Assembly: GCA_028564675.1 (NCBI GenBank)
Contig: JAOVVO010000011.1
Coordinates: forward strand, 186,001-250,000
DNA length: 64,000 nt
Source of the DNA: Onchocerca lupi
Lineage: Eukaryota > Nematoda > Chromadorea > Rhabditida > Onchocercidae
Direction: 5' to 3'
The translations under genes and the position numbers were made by a program. The notes beneath the pieces are model-generated. The model ran no database searches. It saw only the letters and a list, made by a program, of their open reading frames with translations, and was not told the origin of the DNA. Below are positions 1-10,000 of the stretch, piece by piece (position 1 is the stretch's first letter; every line of letters starts with the position of its first letter).

Positions 1-1687
1 ATTTGATGTGTTTTTTTTTATTTTTTGCAACTTTTTAAGTTCAAAATTTGAAAGCTAAAACATTTCGTTTTTTTTTTTTTAATTAACCATTTAAGAGAGA
101 TATATGAAATTTGATTATAATAGTTTGAAGTAGTTATAATTGTTTAAACAAGTAGCAATTAGTACTATAACAAGGCAATTAGTTAATTTAAAAATTTTAA
201 ATTGAACTAAAGAATACAAAAATATAAGAATTTGAAATGAAATTATTTATTTAAAAAAAAAAAAAGTATGAAACAAAAGTAATGTACCGTAGAAATGTTA
301 AATGAAACGATGTATAATTTAATTGTATTAAATAGAATCGAAGTTGTAAACTAATAATTTCATGCATCAATCAAAGTGAGATTTATTTAAACTACAAATT
401 TATAGCATGTGAAATTTAAATTGATATAAATTGATTATTACATTACGATTGATTGAAATAAGTTGAAATTGTATAATTGAATAATGAATTCTTGAATTTA
501 ATAGCATAGTAAGAGAGAAGGTTTAATTGAATTCTTGATTAGAAATGAATTAATAATCAATGCTTCAACTTGAATTTGCATATTTTTAATCATACTATAA
601 TATAAGGAAAAACATGGACACATATAAATTATTTTACTAACATATTCATTCATATTTAATTACTTTTCATTGTTAAGTAAACAAATAATTAATTATTGTT
701 ATTATTTATGTTTACAGTAGCATAATTGAGGAAATAAATCATACAGGTACCATTTTGGTACCATTCAATTATACATTTTTCGAATCAATTTTTCGCCGTA
801 AAAGAAAAATTTTTCATTAATTATAAAAAAAAAATTGAAATTATTGGAAGAATTAATATTTATCAATTTGAATTTATCTCTTAAATGTTATTTTTTTTCA
901 TTCATTTTGTTAGCCAAATTAACAATTAATAGGAATATTATTAATGAAATAAATCGATTTGAGAAGCTTAAATTCTTATTTTTCTTAATTTAAAATAAAA
1001 ATTTGAATAGAAAAATAAAGAAAAAAAAAGGAAAAAGATGGCCAAATTTGGCTAATTTTTATGCAATTGTCATAAATTTTGCTAAAATAACTAATAATAA
1101 ACAAACAAACAAAAAAAAAAAAAAAGAAAGAAAAAAGAAAAAACGAAGAAAACTAAATATATTTATTAAAAAAAAAAAAAGAAAAAAGAAAGATACTTTC
1201 AAAATTAATTGATTTGAAAAATATTTTAAATTAAGAAAAAAAAAAAAAAGGAATCTTTCTGGAACTACTATTTGCGAATGCAATGTTTAGTGCGTTAAAA
1301 ACAAAAATTAAATACACCTTAACTGAAAAAAAAAAAAAAAAAAGAAAAAATTCTTTCAAATCGATTAGTTTGAAGATATTTGAAAAAAGAAACTAATCTT
1401 TATTTGAAAAAAGGAATTAATTTCTATGAAATTTGTTTAATTGCATGATGAAGAAATAATTTTAAAAAAATTTTTAAATTTCTTTTAAGACGAAAAATTC
1501 CTGGTTGGGATGAGAGGAGGAAGAGGAAGAAGAAGAAAAACGAAGAAAGCTCAAATAATCATCGAACTTGTTTTATTGATAGCAAAAATTATAAATAAAT
1601 TGCATTTATTTATCATTGATAAGTGAAATACATCGAACAAGTTCCATTTTTTGCTATTTCAGTATAATTACAAATATCAAATATAGC

Positions 1688-1759
1688 AAAATACACGTAA
1701 CACGCACGCCAATATACACCCACATATATACTAAAATACACGTAACACGCACGCCAATA
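1688..1759. repeat. Two copies of a 27-bp direct repeat, period 45
   Basis: The segment at 1688-1714 is repeated at 1733-1759 (core ACACGTAACACGCACGCC). It is followed by a CACACA/CATACA-rich stretch to about 1800. The same CACG/CATACA style of low-complexity sequence recurs near 15950-16160 and 37025-37280. Confidence 0.8.
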
Positions 1760-2268
1760 CATTCACACATACACACACACACATACATGCATATAAATAG
1801 ATATGTACATGAATAATAGCACTTTAGTCGATCAAAAGTTTCATTTTAATCAATTTTGCAATTTTCGCATTTTTCAAAAATTTGATTTCAATTTCAATTC
1901 CAAAATATTAAAATTAATCCATAATGTAGCAAAATTGAAAATCAAAATATTACAAAAATTGAATTGAATGAGAAGAATGATTCAAAAAATTGAATTGAAT
2001 GAGAAGAGAGTATAAAAATTGTGAAATTAAAGTGAAAATAAAAATCAATGATTAATTTTTTTTGACAACATAATGTATTTATGTCACGTATATTTTATGT
2101 TACATGTATTTTCAATACAAAAATGATGACATTTAATTGTTCAAAAAGTGATCAGTGACAAATTATCACTTTGACAATGATAACTTCTACTCAAAAGTCA
2201 ATTCCATGTTTTTAATCTTTTTAAGTTTTTCAAATTTTAATTTCATTTAAATGCCTTTTCCTATTCAG

Positions 2269-2423
2269 ATAAACAATTTGGACAAGTCGTCATAAGTGAT
2301 TCTATCAGCGAGATATCACCACGGATCTTCGAGAAATTTAACTTTTGCTATATTCGAATGATGAAATCAAAACAACCCAAAATCATTTATTTAGCAGTAG
2401 ATAATTTGAATAAAATAAAATAA
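2269..2423 (+). CDS. Possible terminal exon, unknown protein
   Basis: This frame is open for 50 codons after a good nematode-type acceptor (CCTATTCAG, ending at 2268) and closes at TAA 2421-2423. It would enter in phase 1. The product contains FGQVVISDSISEISPRIFEK, which is far less K/N/I-rich than its surroundings, and the DNA is clearly richer in G and C than its flanks. No family was recognised. No matching upstream exon was found, so this may be the end of an undetected gene, an old pseudogene fragment, or chance. Confidence 0.25.
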
Positions 2424-4748
2424 ATTTTGTTATTATCAATTTTATTCGATGTTATCAATTTATTATCAATCCTATTCGGATAAGTATTATCAATCTATTC
2501 AATAATCTGTGTTTGACCCACTACAAAGCCACCAGTATCGATTTGTATTATGAGGAATAATCGAAAATATCAAATAAAGTATTGGAGGATAAGTTTTAAA
2601 AATTATCAAATTCATTTGATCCGAAAAAAATAGGAATTTGAATTGGAAATTCATCAATTTCTTTCAAATTCAAAATTAATCCATTTCAAACATTATAATC
2701 GATACAAAATCAAATCGTTTAATCAATTTTTATATGCTATTTTGTTATTTTTTTTTCTTTTTTCCTTGCAATAATTAATAATAAGCAATTTTTACAATAA
2801 TTAATGAAATTAATTAAAGATAAATTAATACTCATTATTTTATGTTTTTATCTATCCATTTATTCATTAATCCATTTAATTGAAAAATAAATGCAAGAAA
2901 AAAAATTTTTGGAAAAAGCATCTGAGTAGTTGTTGTTTTCATCTTTAAGCAATTTAGCAATTTGCCAAATTTCACAAAACAAAACTTTCGTTTCAATCAA
3001 TTTAACAAATAATTCATTCATTATTGCTTTCTAACTTTTAGAAAGAATTTAGTATTGGATAAATTTGAAAAATGTCACTTCTGGAGAGAAAAACATTTGA
3101 AGAATTTCATAACGAAAGGGTAAAATTTTGCTCACATTCATCATCAGCAAGAAATTCTTTTGCGAAATTTTTCGTAAACAAATCTATTTTCATCCTAACA
3201 ATAATTTTATTCTCTCTCTCTCTCTCTCTTATTCTTATTCTTTTTGTTCTATTTTATGCTCAAAAAAAGCTAAAATTGGAATAATTGCTAATTTATAATA
3301 TTTCAATTATAAAGATTGTTGTATGAGAAATTTTATATGCTAAATCAACAAAGTGAAATTTCAATTAAAAAATAAATTTTGAAAAAAAGAACCAAATAAA
3401 TAAAATTTCATCTGATTATATTTGATCGATTTAAATGAAGTGAATTGAAAATTTATGTAATTTTATTCCACCGACATCAAATATCTAATATGAACAAAGA
3501 ACTAGCTAATTAAAATTATTTTAAAATTTATTTCCAAGAATAGAAAAATAAAAATTTTTCATATAAAGTGACTTCTGTATGCCAAAATACAGTGCTCGAA
3601 ACTTGGATTTAAATCTATTAATGGAATACTCAATTTGCATTGCAAGCATCACCGAAATCGATGAAATTCAAGAATGCAAGATTATAATTCGATTAATCAT
3701 CTTTAAAACTTAACTATTATCATTTCATACGCTGATAAGCATTATTATTAATTTTATCATAAATTTTCGAAAATATTAGAAAAATCTCAACATCTGTTAT
3801 GATCAATAAATAAATAAATAAATAAATGAAAACTTCGAACTGTTTTTAAAGATCGCAAGAAAAAAAAATTTAAAATTAAAACTAACAATGCCTAACTGAT
3901 CAATCACATCGAGATGTTGTTGACGAGATAATCAGAAATAATTTGATTGGCTTTTAAAATTTTCAATGTTTATTCATTAATTATTGAAAAGATTTCTTAA
4001 TTAATTGAGATGTTTATAATTCAAAGCTAAATTATAATAATGTCAAGAATCTAAGACTATCTTAATGGAATAGACTATTGATTGATCATAAATTCATACT
4101 AAAATCATCATATTGTATTATCGTAAATTTTCAAATTTAATAAAAGTAAATTCCAAAATTTATTTTATCCGCATCAAAGTTCCATTATTCGGTGAGATTT
4201 TACTCAAATTTCATTCATGTAACATATTTTGGCTCAAATTTTTCCAGAAAGATAAAAGAAAAAAATTCTTTCTTATCACCTTATCAACAAGTCATCTCGA
4301 TTCGTCAATCCAAAAATATCCTATATCAATAATCTATCAGAACTGTATTGTAATATTTTTGAGAGAACATTAATGATTTTTCTCACTTTTTTTTTTTCTT
4401 CTGCAAAAGAATGCAAAAATCAAAAATCGCATGCATGCATGCAATGCATGTCTTCTTTTTCGAGATTTGGATTGCATCACATTGCATGCATTATTATCCT
4501 TCTATTCTATCTTCATATTATTGCATTAATGAAAAGGTTTGCAAAAGATTGCAGATTGCATAATCGTTATATTCTATGTTTGCATGCAATGAAAAGCCAT
4601 TCTCGTACAAAAAGCATATTTTTGTAAAAAATCGATAGAATTAATTATATTATTTATAAGTAACCAGAATTAATTTATAATCAATCAAAATTAAACATTA
4701 AATCAATTTTCCTGAAATTTTTATTTTACCAAAATTGTTTCAGAAGTT

Positions 4749-4828
4749 TATGTATACTTTGTGGATTTTGTATTCCATGGAAAGCTGCTTCAGAATCCAC
4801 GAAGTACAGAATCCACAACGTATACATA
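4749..4828 (+). other. Long imperfect hairpin, 24-nt arms
   Basis: Positions 4749-4772 pair with 4805-4828: 24 positions with one mismatch (4758/4819) and one pair (4768/4809) that is a G-U wobble only if the plus strand is transcribed. The loop is 32 nt. The arms are not homopolymeric (GTATAC, GTGGATT). It could be a small-RNA precursor, a short inverted-repeat element or a cruciform; the sequence alone does not decide. Confidence 0.7.
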
Positions 4829-5477
4829 TATTTCCGTCCAATGAAAATATTTTGACAAGAAAGAAAAATCCGGAAAAAAAGAAATAATTTCAAGAAAAGA
4901 ACATTAAAAAAAAGATTGTTTTTGTAGCAAGAAAATTGATTTTTCAGAAGGATGTTTCTGCTATCCATGTATCCGGATGATGAGAATCGGAAAATTTAAA
5001 AGATTGAATCTATTTTTTGTTTTCCGGAATTTTCCGGATTCAAATTTCAGATGATTTGTACATTACCGGCTATCACTTTATTGCTAAATTATTATTAATC
5101 GCAATTTTTTATTCAAATTTTATCCTTTTTTCTCTCATTTTTTCTTTTTTTTGCACCTGTAAAAAAATATTAATTTTGCAAATTTAATTCATACTATAAA
5201 ATCAAAAACGGATGAAATTTTTATCCTAATTTTTCAAAAAAATTATTTGTATCATTCATCCAAGTAAAATATTTGCTAAAATTTGAAAAAAAAAAATGAA
5301 AAAATAGTTTTAAGAATTATGAAAAATTTAAATTCCTGGAAAAATTTTAATTTAATTAAATAATTTAAATGAGAAAAGATAATCGAAAAACAATATTATT
5401 TTACGATAAAAAAAAAAAAAAAATATACTTACAGTCATTCTTTTATTTCATATTTCAATGTGCTATTCAACCATTTG

Positions 5478-5513
<36 letters not shown>

Positions 5514-6509
5514 GAATTAAAGAGGTGAAATATTCGTTCCTTTTCTTCTAAGATTTATTGAATAGAAAGTGATAATAAATCAGAATTCGAAATGGAATTG
5601 CAAGATTAAAATATTAAGATGAGAAAATCTCGATTATTAATCGGAATGAGGAAATTCCAATCAGAATCTGCGAAATTATCAAATAATTTAATAATTAGTA
5701 ATTATTAATAACGATTTTGTTTGATTTTATGAAATATCATTGTATATTAGGGAAGTACTTAATTTTATATTTATAAGATGCAAATTTATTAGTTGGAATA
5801 ATAATTAAATGGTAAGTGCAAGAGGCAGGAAAGTATGTGAAATGATTATTACTGAAATTTACTTGAATAATTAATTATTAGGATTTCGTTTAGATTGACA
5901 ATCTTCTAATTTATTCATTAATCATTTACATATCAATAATTTATTTATTAGTAGTAAATTTAAAATTATCAAATCTAAAAGTCAAATTTCAAATTATTTT
6001 TATTGAAAATTTCATTTTTTTTCTTGCTTTCATTACATAAATTTATTTGAGAGAAAAAAAAAGAAAGTATCAAAAAATGATAATATTTCATTCTATTTAA
6101 TTTCATTTTTCATCATATCATTCTTTTTTTTTTTTGTCAAAATTTTTTTACAGTAATCCTTTCCTTTTTTATCTCTTACCGATAAAGTATTGATTAGCAT
6201 GTTTGCAAAATTTCATTTTCAAAATTTTCAGTAATTAGTAATCATTCTGTGCTTCTATTTTATTATTATCATTTTACATGACTTTTTTTTTTTTTATTTT
6301 CTTCTCTTCTAAGCAAACTTTTCTATAATTTTTATAAACTTTTATATACCATTTTTATTGGATTATTAAAGAAAAAGAAAATTTTCGAAAAAAAGAAATT
6401 ATAATTATTAGAAAAATTATAAATTAATAGAAGAATTGAAATTATTAGAAGCATTCATGTGATGACATATATTTCTGAACTTTTTAAAAATCAATAAATT
6501 AAAAAAAAA

Positions 6510-6590
6510 ATGGATGAAAATGAAAGTTACAGGTTAAGGTTTAAGCAATCAATAGGTCAACATTTCAAATTCATGCGATTATCACAAATG
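6510..6590 (+). CDS. Possible first exon, unknown protein
   Basis: An ATG at 6510 opens 27 codons (starting MDENESYRLRF) that run directly into a consensus donor, ATG|GTAAGA, at 6591. There is no pyrimidine-rich acceptor just upstream and no downstream partner exon was identified. No family was recognised. Chance is a serious alternative in DNA of this composition. Confidence 0.15.
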
Positions 6591-7797
6591 GTAAGATCAA
6601 ATATAATTTATAATTTCAAATGTAACGAACATGCTAAAGAAAAATTTTAACAAATGAAACGAGCAAATATAAAAATGTGACAGAAAAGAAAACTTCAAAG
6701 AATTGGAAAAATGAAAAAAAAAAAATTAAAAAAAAAAATGAAAAAAAAAAAAGGAAAAGAATGTTTGAAAATGATGATAAAATTTCAAACGAAACACTCA
6801 AAAAGTGGAACAAATTCTTTTTTTTTCTTTTTTACTTTTGATTATTTTTAAGTTGTATGATTGAAATATAGTTTTAAAATTCAAAAAAAGAAAACATTAT
6901 TTAATTTAATACTTTAAATTGCAAATTTGTAATTACAGTTCGTTCATTCTCTTCTGAAAATTAATTAAGAAAAGATTAATTTTGTGGATGAATGTTTAAT
7001 TAACATCCATTTGTCTCTGATTTGTCTCGCAATAAAATAATTTTTGTGAAAAATATAGCGTATTTCAAAAAAAAGTTAAGAATTCGTAGTGATGGAATGA
7101 AATTTAAAATTTCTAAATTAAAATTTTCTATTTTTGTTTCAGAACGAAGAAAATTGAAAATTTTTTCTTTTTTCTTTCTAAAATAATAAGCTAGAAAGCA
7201 ATTAAATATTTGCATGATAAAGTAATCAGATCAAATTTAATTATTTTCTAATTTTCAAACGAAAGTAATTATCATTATGGAAATCATTCAATGAATATAA
7301 TTGTTTCATTCTCTGCCTAATTTCTTTTCTTATCAATTTATACTTATATTTTATCAAAGTTTATAATATCAATTTATCTTCTTCCTGGAAATTAATAATT
7401 ATTTATCAATTTTATCACCTTGTTAATTATTATTTATTGCTTTGTTATAATTATTTATTACCTTGTTAAATAATTAATCAATACTGGAATAATTCTATTT
7501 TCATATGCAATTGCTCTAATATTAATTGTTTGGCAAGGTGATAATTAATTATCTCTTAAATTATTCATATTATATATTTGCAAGAGAAATTGAGTCATAA
7601 AAGTACTAAATTTAGAATATTTGATAAGGTAGATAAAAGATGAATTGTTTATCAATAATATCGAGATCAATAATCAGTGACTTGGCTTGCAAAAATAAAA
7701 AACGGCCAGAAATCTATATAAACTTAATCTTAGCTTATAATGAAATCAGGCGGATAGCAAAGAAACCACATTCATTATTTTTACTAATCTGATTATG

Positions 7798-8284
7798 AAC
7801 CGGATGATACTTTCCAGTTATATATTACCGGATTCCATCCAATCATATATTACCGGATCGCAATTTCCATCCAATCATACATTACCGGATTACAATTTCC
7901 ATCCAATCATATATTACCGGATGACAATTTCCGATCATATATTAACGGATTACAATTTCCATCCGATCATATTTTACCGGATGACAATTTCCGATCATAT
8001 ATTAACGGATTACAATTTCCATCCAATCATAAATTACCGGATCGCAATTTCATATATTATCGGACTACAATTCAAATCACATCTTACCGGATTACAATTT
8101 CCAGTCACACATTACCGGATGACAATTTCCATCCAGTCATATATTAACGGATTACGGTTTTCAATCATATATTACCGGATTACAATTTCCAGTCATATCT
8201 TACCGGATTAAAATTTCCAATTACAATTATCGGATTACAATTTCCAATCATGCACTGCTGGATGACAATTTCCAGTCATATATG
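7798..8284. repeat. Minisatellite, about 17 diverged copies
   Basis: The core TTACCGGATTACAATTTCC is repeated about 17 times with spacers based on ATCCAATCATATA, so unit length varies from about 27 to 34 bp. Variants alternate between ACCGGATGAC and AACGGATTAC between 7900 and 8030, giving a two-unit higher-order period of about 62 bp. A spurious 138-codon open frame (7795-8211) lies on it because the main unit lengths keep one frame open. It is not a CRISPR array: the spacers are themselves repeats. Confidence 0.9.
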
Positions 8285-9069
8285 TTGCATTATAATAAAC
8301 ATGCTTATCAATATCATGCAATTTTTATGGCTTCAACAGGGATTCTGTGCACTATTTATCAAATCGGGAAAAAGATCCTTCTGCTCTTTAAATGTTAGTC
8401 AGAATCCGAATATTAAAAAAATTTTAATTTCAATAATTTTAAATTCATCTTTAACATCAAATCTAATCATTCAAAAACGATCCTTATCATATGAATCTTG
8501 CATGAAATGATAATTTTGCATTTCCATTCCGATCAACTTATCAATTATTGAGAGAATGCGCAAATATTCATCTTATTTTCATCAAAATGTATTAATAAAA
8601 TAATTTCAGCGACAATTCAAAGCAACATATGATAAGATATTGAAATAAATGGGATAATATCAGAATATTGATTGTTATCAATAGTTTGACATTCTGCTTT
8701 TTGAGCTTAAATTAATCTCATTCAAAAATTTTCACTAATCAATAGAAAGCAAATTTATTGATTATGTGACAGACAAATGGTCAGTCATATGAATAATTAT
8801 GCAGAAAAAAAAAATGACCTTCGGATGGACATAGGTAATGTGATTAGAAAATTTCAAGAAAGTTTGTCCATCGAAAGACAATTAAACTTTTCGGTAATTT
8901 CTGACTGATAAAAATGCTCGATTCGAACTTTTTTCCTGTCCTTTCATGTGATAAGAATCAAGAAACATGATATGGACAATTTCATTTAAAAAAAAATTCA
9001 GTTAATCTATGCAATATGCAAATAGCAATGCTAACTAAACTTTTCAATCATAAATTTGAACAATCCAAT
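8285..9069. other. Non-coding stretch with one small ORF
   Basis: This is AT-rich sequence between the minisatellite and the minus-strand coding relic. The only item of note is a 43-codon plus-strand frame at 8777-8908, listed separately. Nothing else is supported. Confidence 0.5.
8777..8908 (+). CDS. Small ORF or exon, 43 codons, unknown
   Basis: The frame starts at ATG 8777 and ends at TGA 8906-8908. It begins MVSHMNNYAEKKNDLRMDIG and continues with an amphipathic, charged stretch that could be helical. An acceptor-like TGTGACAG lies just upstream (ending 8772), and donor-like GTAATG and GTAATT occur inside, so it could be an internal exon. No family was recognised and chance cannot be excluded. 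Confidence 0.2.
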   Translation: MVSHMNNYAEKKNDLRMDIGNVIRKFQESLSIERQLNFSVISD

Positions 9070-9533
9070 TTATGTGACTGACTCGACAAGCATTTCTTCA
9101 GTAATCTTTGACTTTGCAACTAATCGAAAAATTCGGAAATTTGGTTCATTCTCAGATAGTTTGTCTTGGATTGATCTTTCAAACTCTTCAAGGTCATGCT
9201 CTATACTTTTCTCTTTTACCATGTTCATCAAATACTACAAAGTGGCAATTAATTGGTCTTGTGCAATCCGGAAAATCAGTATACGGAAGGTGACTAAATC
9301 CATATTCATTAAATGAAACTATATCTATTAACTGATCTATTTCTCCACGTAAAAAGCGGTATAAAAAATGTGTCAACATTCTAGTATGTAACTGATATGA
9401 ACTAAGATGATTCATGAGAAATAATCAGCTTCAAATGTTCAATACAATATTTCCACAACAGTGTAAACTGTGTTGATGAAATGAGAAGCTGTTCTCCTCC
9501 ACTAATATCTATCATGAAATAATTTTCATCTTA
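9070..9533 (-). pseudogene. Frame-broken coding relic, unknown family
   Basis: Three adjoining minus-strand stretches read like protein but lie in different frames. About 9533-9402 contains YFMIDISGGEQLLISSTQF. 9415-9194 contains GFSHLPYTDFPDCTRPINC and VVFDEHGK. 9228-9070 contains LEEFERSIQDKLSENEPNF and ends at TAA 9070-9072. The frame changes near 9400 and 9215. GT..AG pairs of 57 and 19 (or 34) nt could join them in phase, but the second is too short for a normal intron. The likeliest reading is a decayed gene downstream of aldolase on the same strand. A real gene with tiny introns, or sequence errors, are alternatives. I do not recognise the protein. Confidence 0.35.
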
Positions 9534-10000
9534 TATCCCTATTTACTGTGTTTCAAGAATAAAGTTTTTTTTTTTTCTTTTTTTCCGGATTCATGTCAAA
9601 AAGCTATTATTTTTAAAAAGCAACGAAAAACTACACAAATCATTTGTTCAATGCGTATGTTCCTTTGGCAAGCGAAAAAACACAAAGATAAAGACTACAG
9701 TTTATTAGTAAAACTATTAATTATAGAAATTTGCCAGAATAAGCAGAAAAAATATATCGTTTTAGTTGACTATTTAAAAATATAATACGAAATCCAACTT
9801 TGACAATCTCTACGTACAATGTTGTGAGGAAAATAAATTAAGAACTAATTTTCGAATAAAAAATGATAGCATAATGGAAACTACAAGAATTCATGAATTA
9901 CCATAGAGATCGAAATATAAATAGTTTTTATCTTCATTTCTCTTCATTTTTTCTATCTATTTAATAGAAGAAATAGCCAGCAGGGGTGATAGTAGATTAT
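9534..10000 (-). other. Aldolase 3' flank and probable 3' UTR
   Basis: No coding potential was seen between the aldolase stop and the coding relic. A candidate AATAAA on the minus strand (TTTATT, 9701-9706) lies about 295 nt past the stop and could end the transcript. Confidence 0.45.

Larger units (their letters stand above)
1..7796. other. AT-rich non-coding region with low-complexity tracts
   Basis: No gene can be supported here. The stretch is very AT-rich with many A or T runs, including an A run of about 30 near 5480-5511, a TC run near 3211-3229 and an AAAT-type run near 3806-3827. Open frames in it are mostly lysine, phenylalanine, asparagine and isoleucine strings from homopolymers. 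Three places stand out: a long hairpin at 4749-4828, a coding-looking patch at 2269-2423, and a short start-plus-donor patch at 6510-6590. It could be intergenic or the introns of a gene lying mainly outside the window. Confidence 0.6.

Noticed and set aside
1003..1283. Lys-rich and Phe-rich open frames on opposite strands
   Set aside because: They are translations of A/T homopolymer runs; no motif or coding composition.
3072..3284. 70-codon plus-strand frame with a hydrophobic C-terminal stretch
   Set aside because: The hydrophobic part is encoded by a TC repeat and T-rich DNA; the first 16 codons look better and run into a donor-like site, but nothing joins to them.
7795..8211. 138-codon open frame
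   Set aside because: It lies entirely on the minisatellite and its protein is simply the repeat unit.
7798..8284. CRISPR-like array
   Set aside because: Spacers are themselves repeated and units diverge; the genome is eukaryotic.
9056..9316. 86-codon plus-strand frame
   Set aside because: It is Ser-rich and antisense to the better minus-strand coding relic; likely a shadow.
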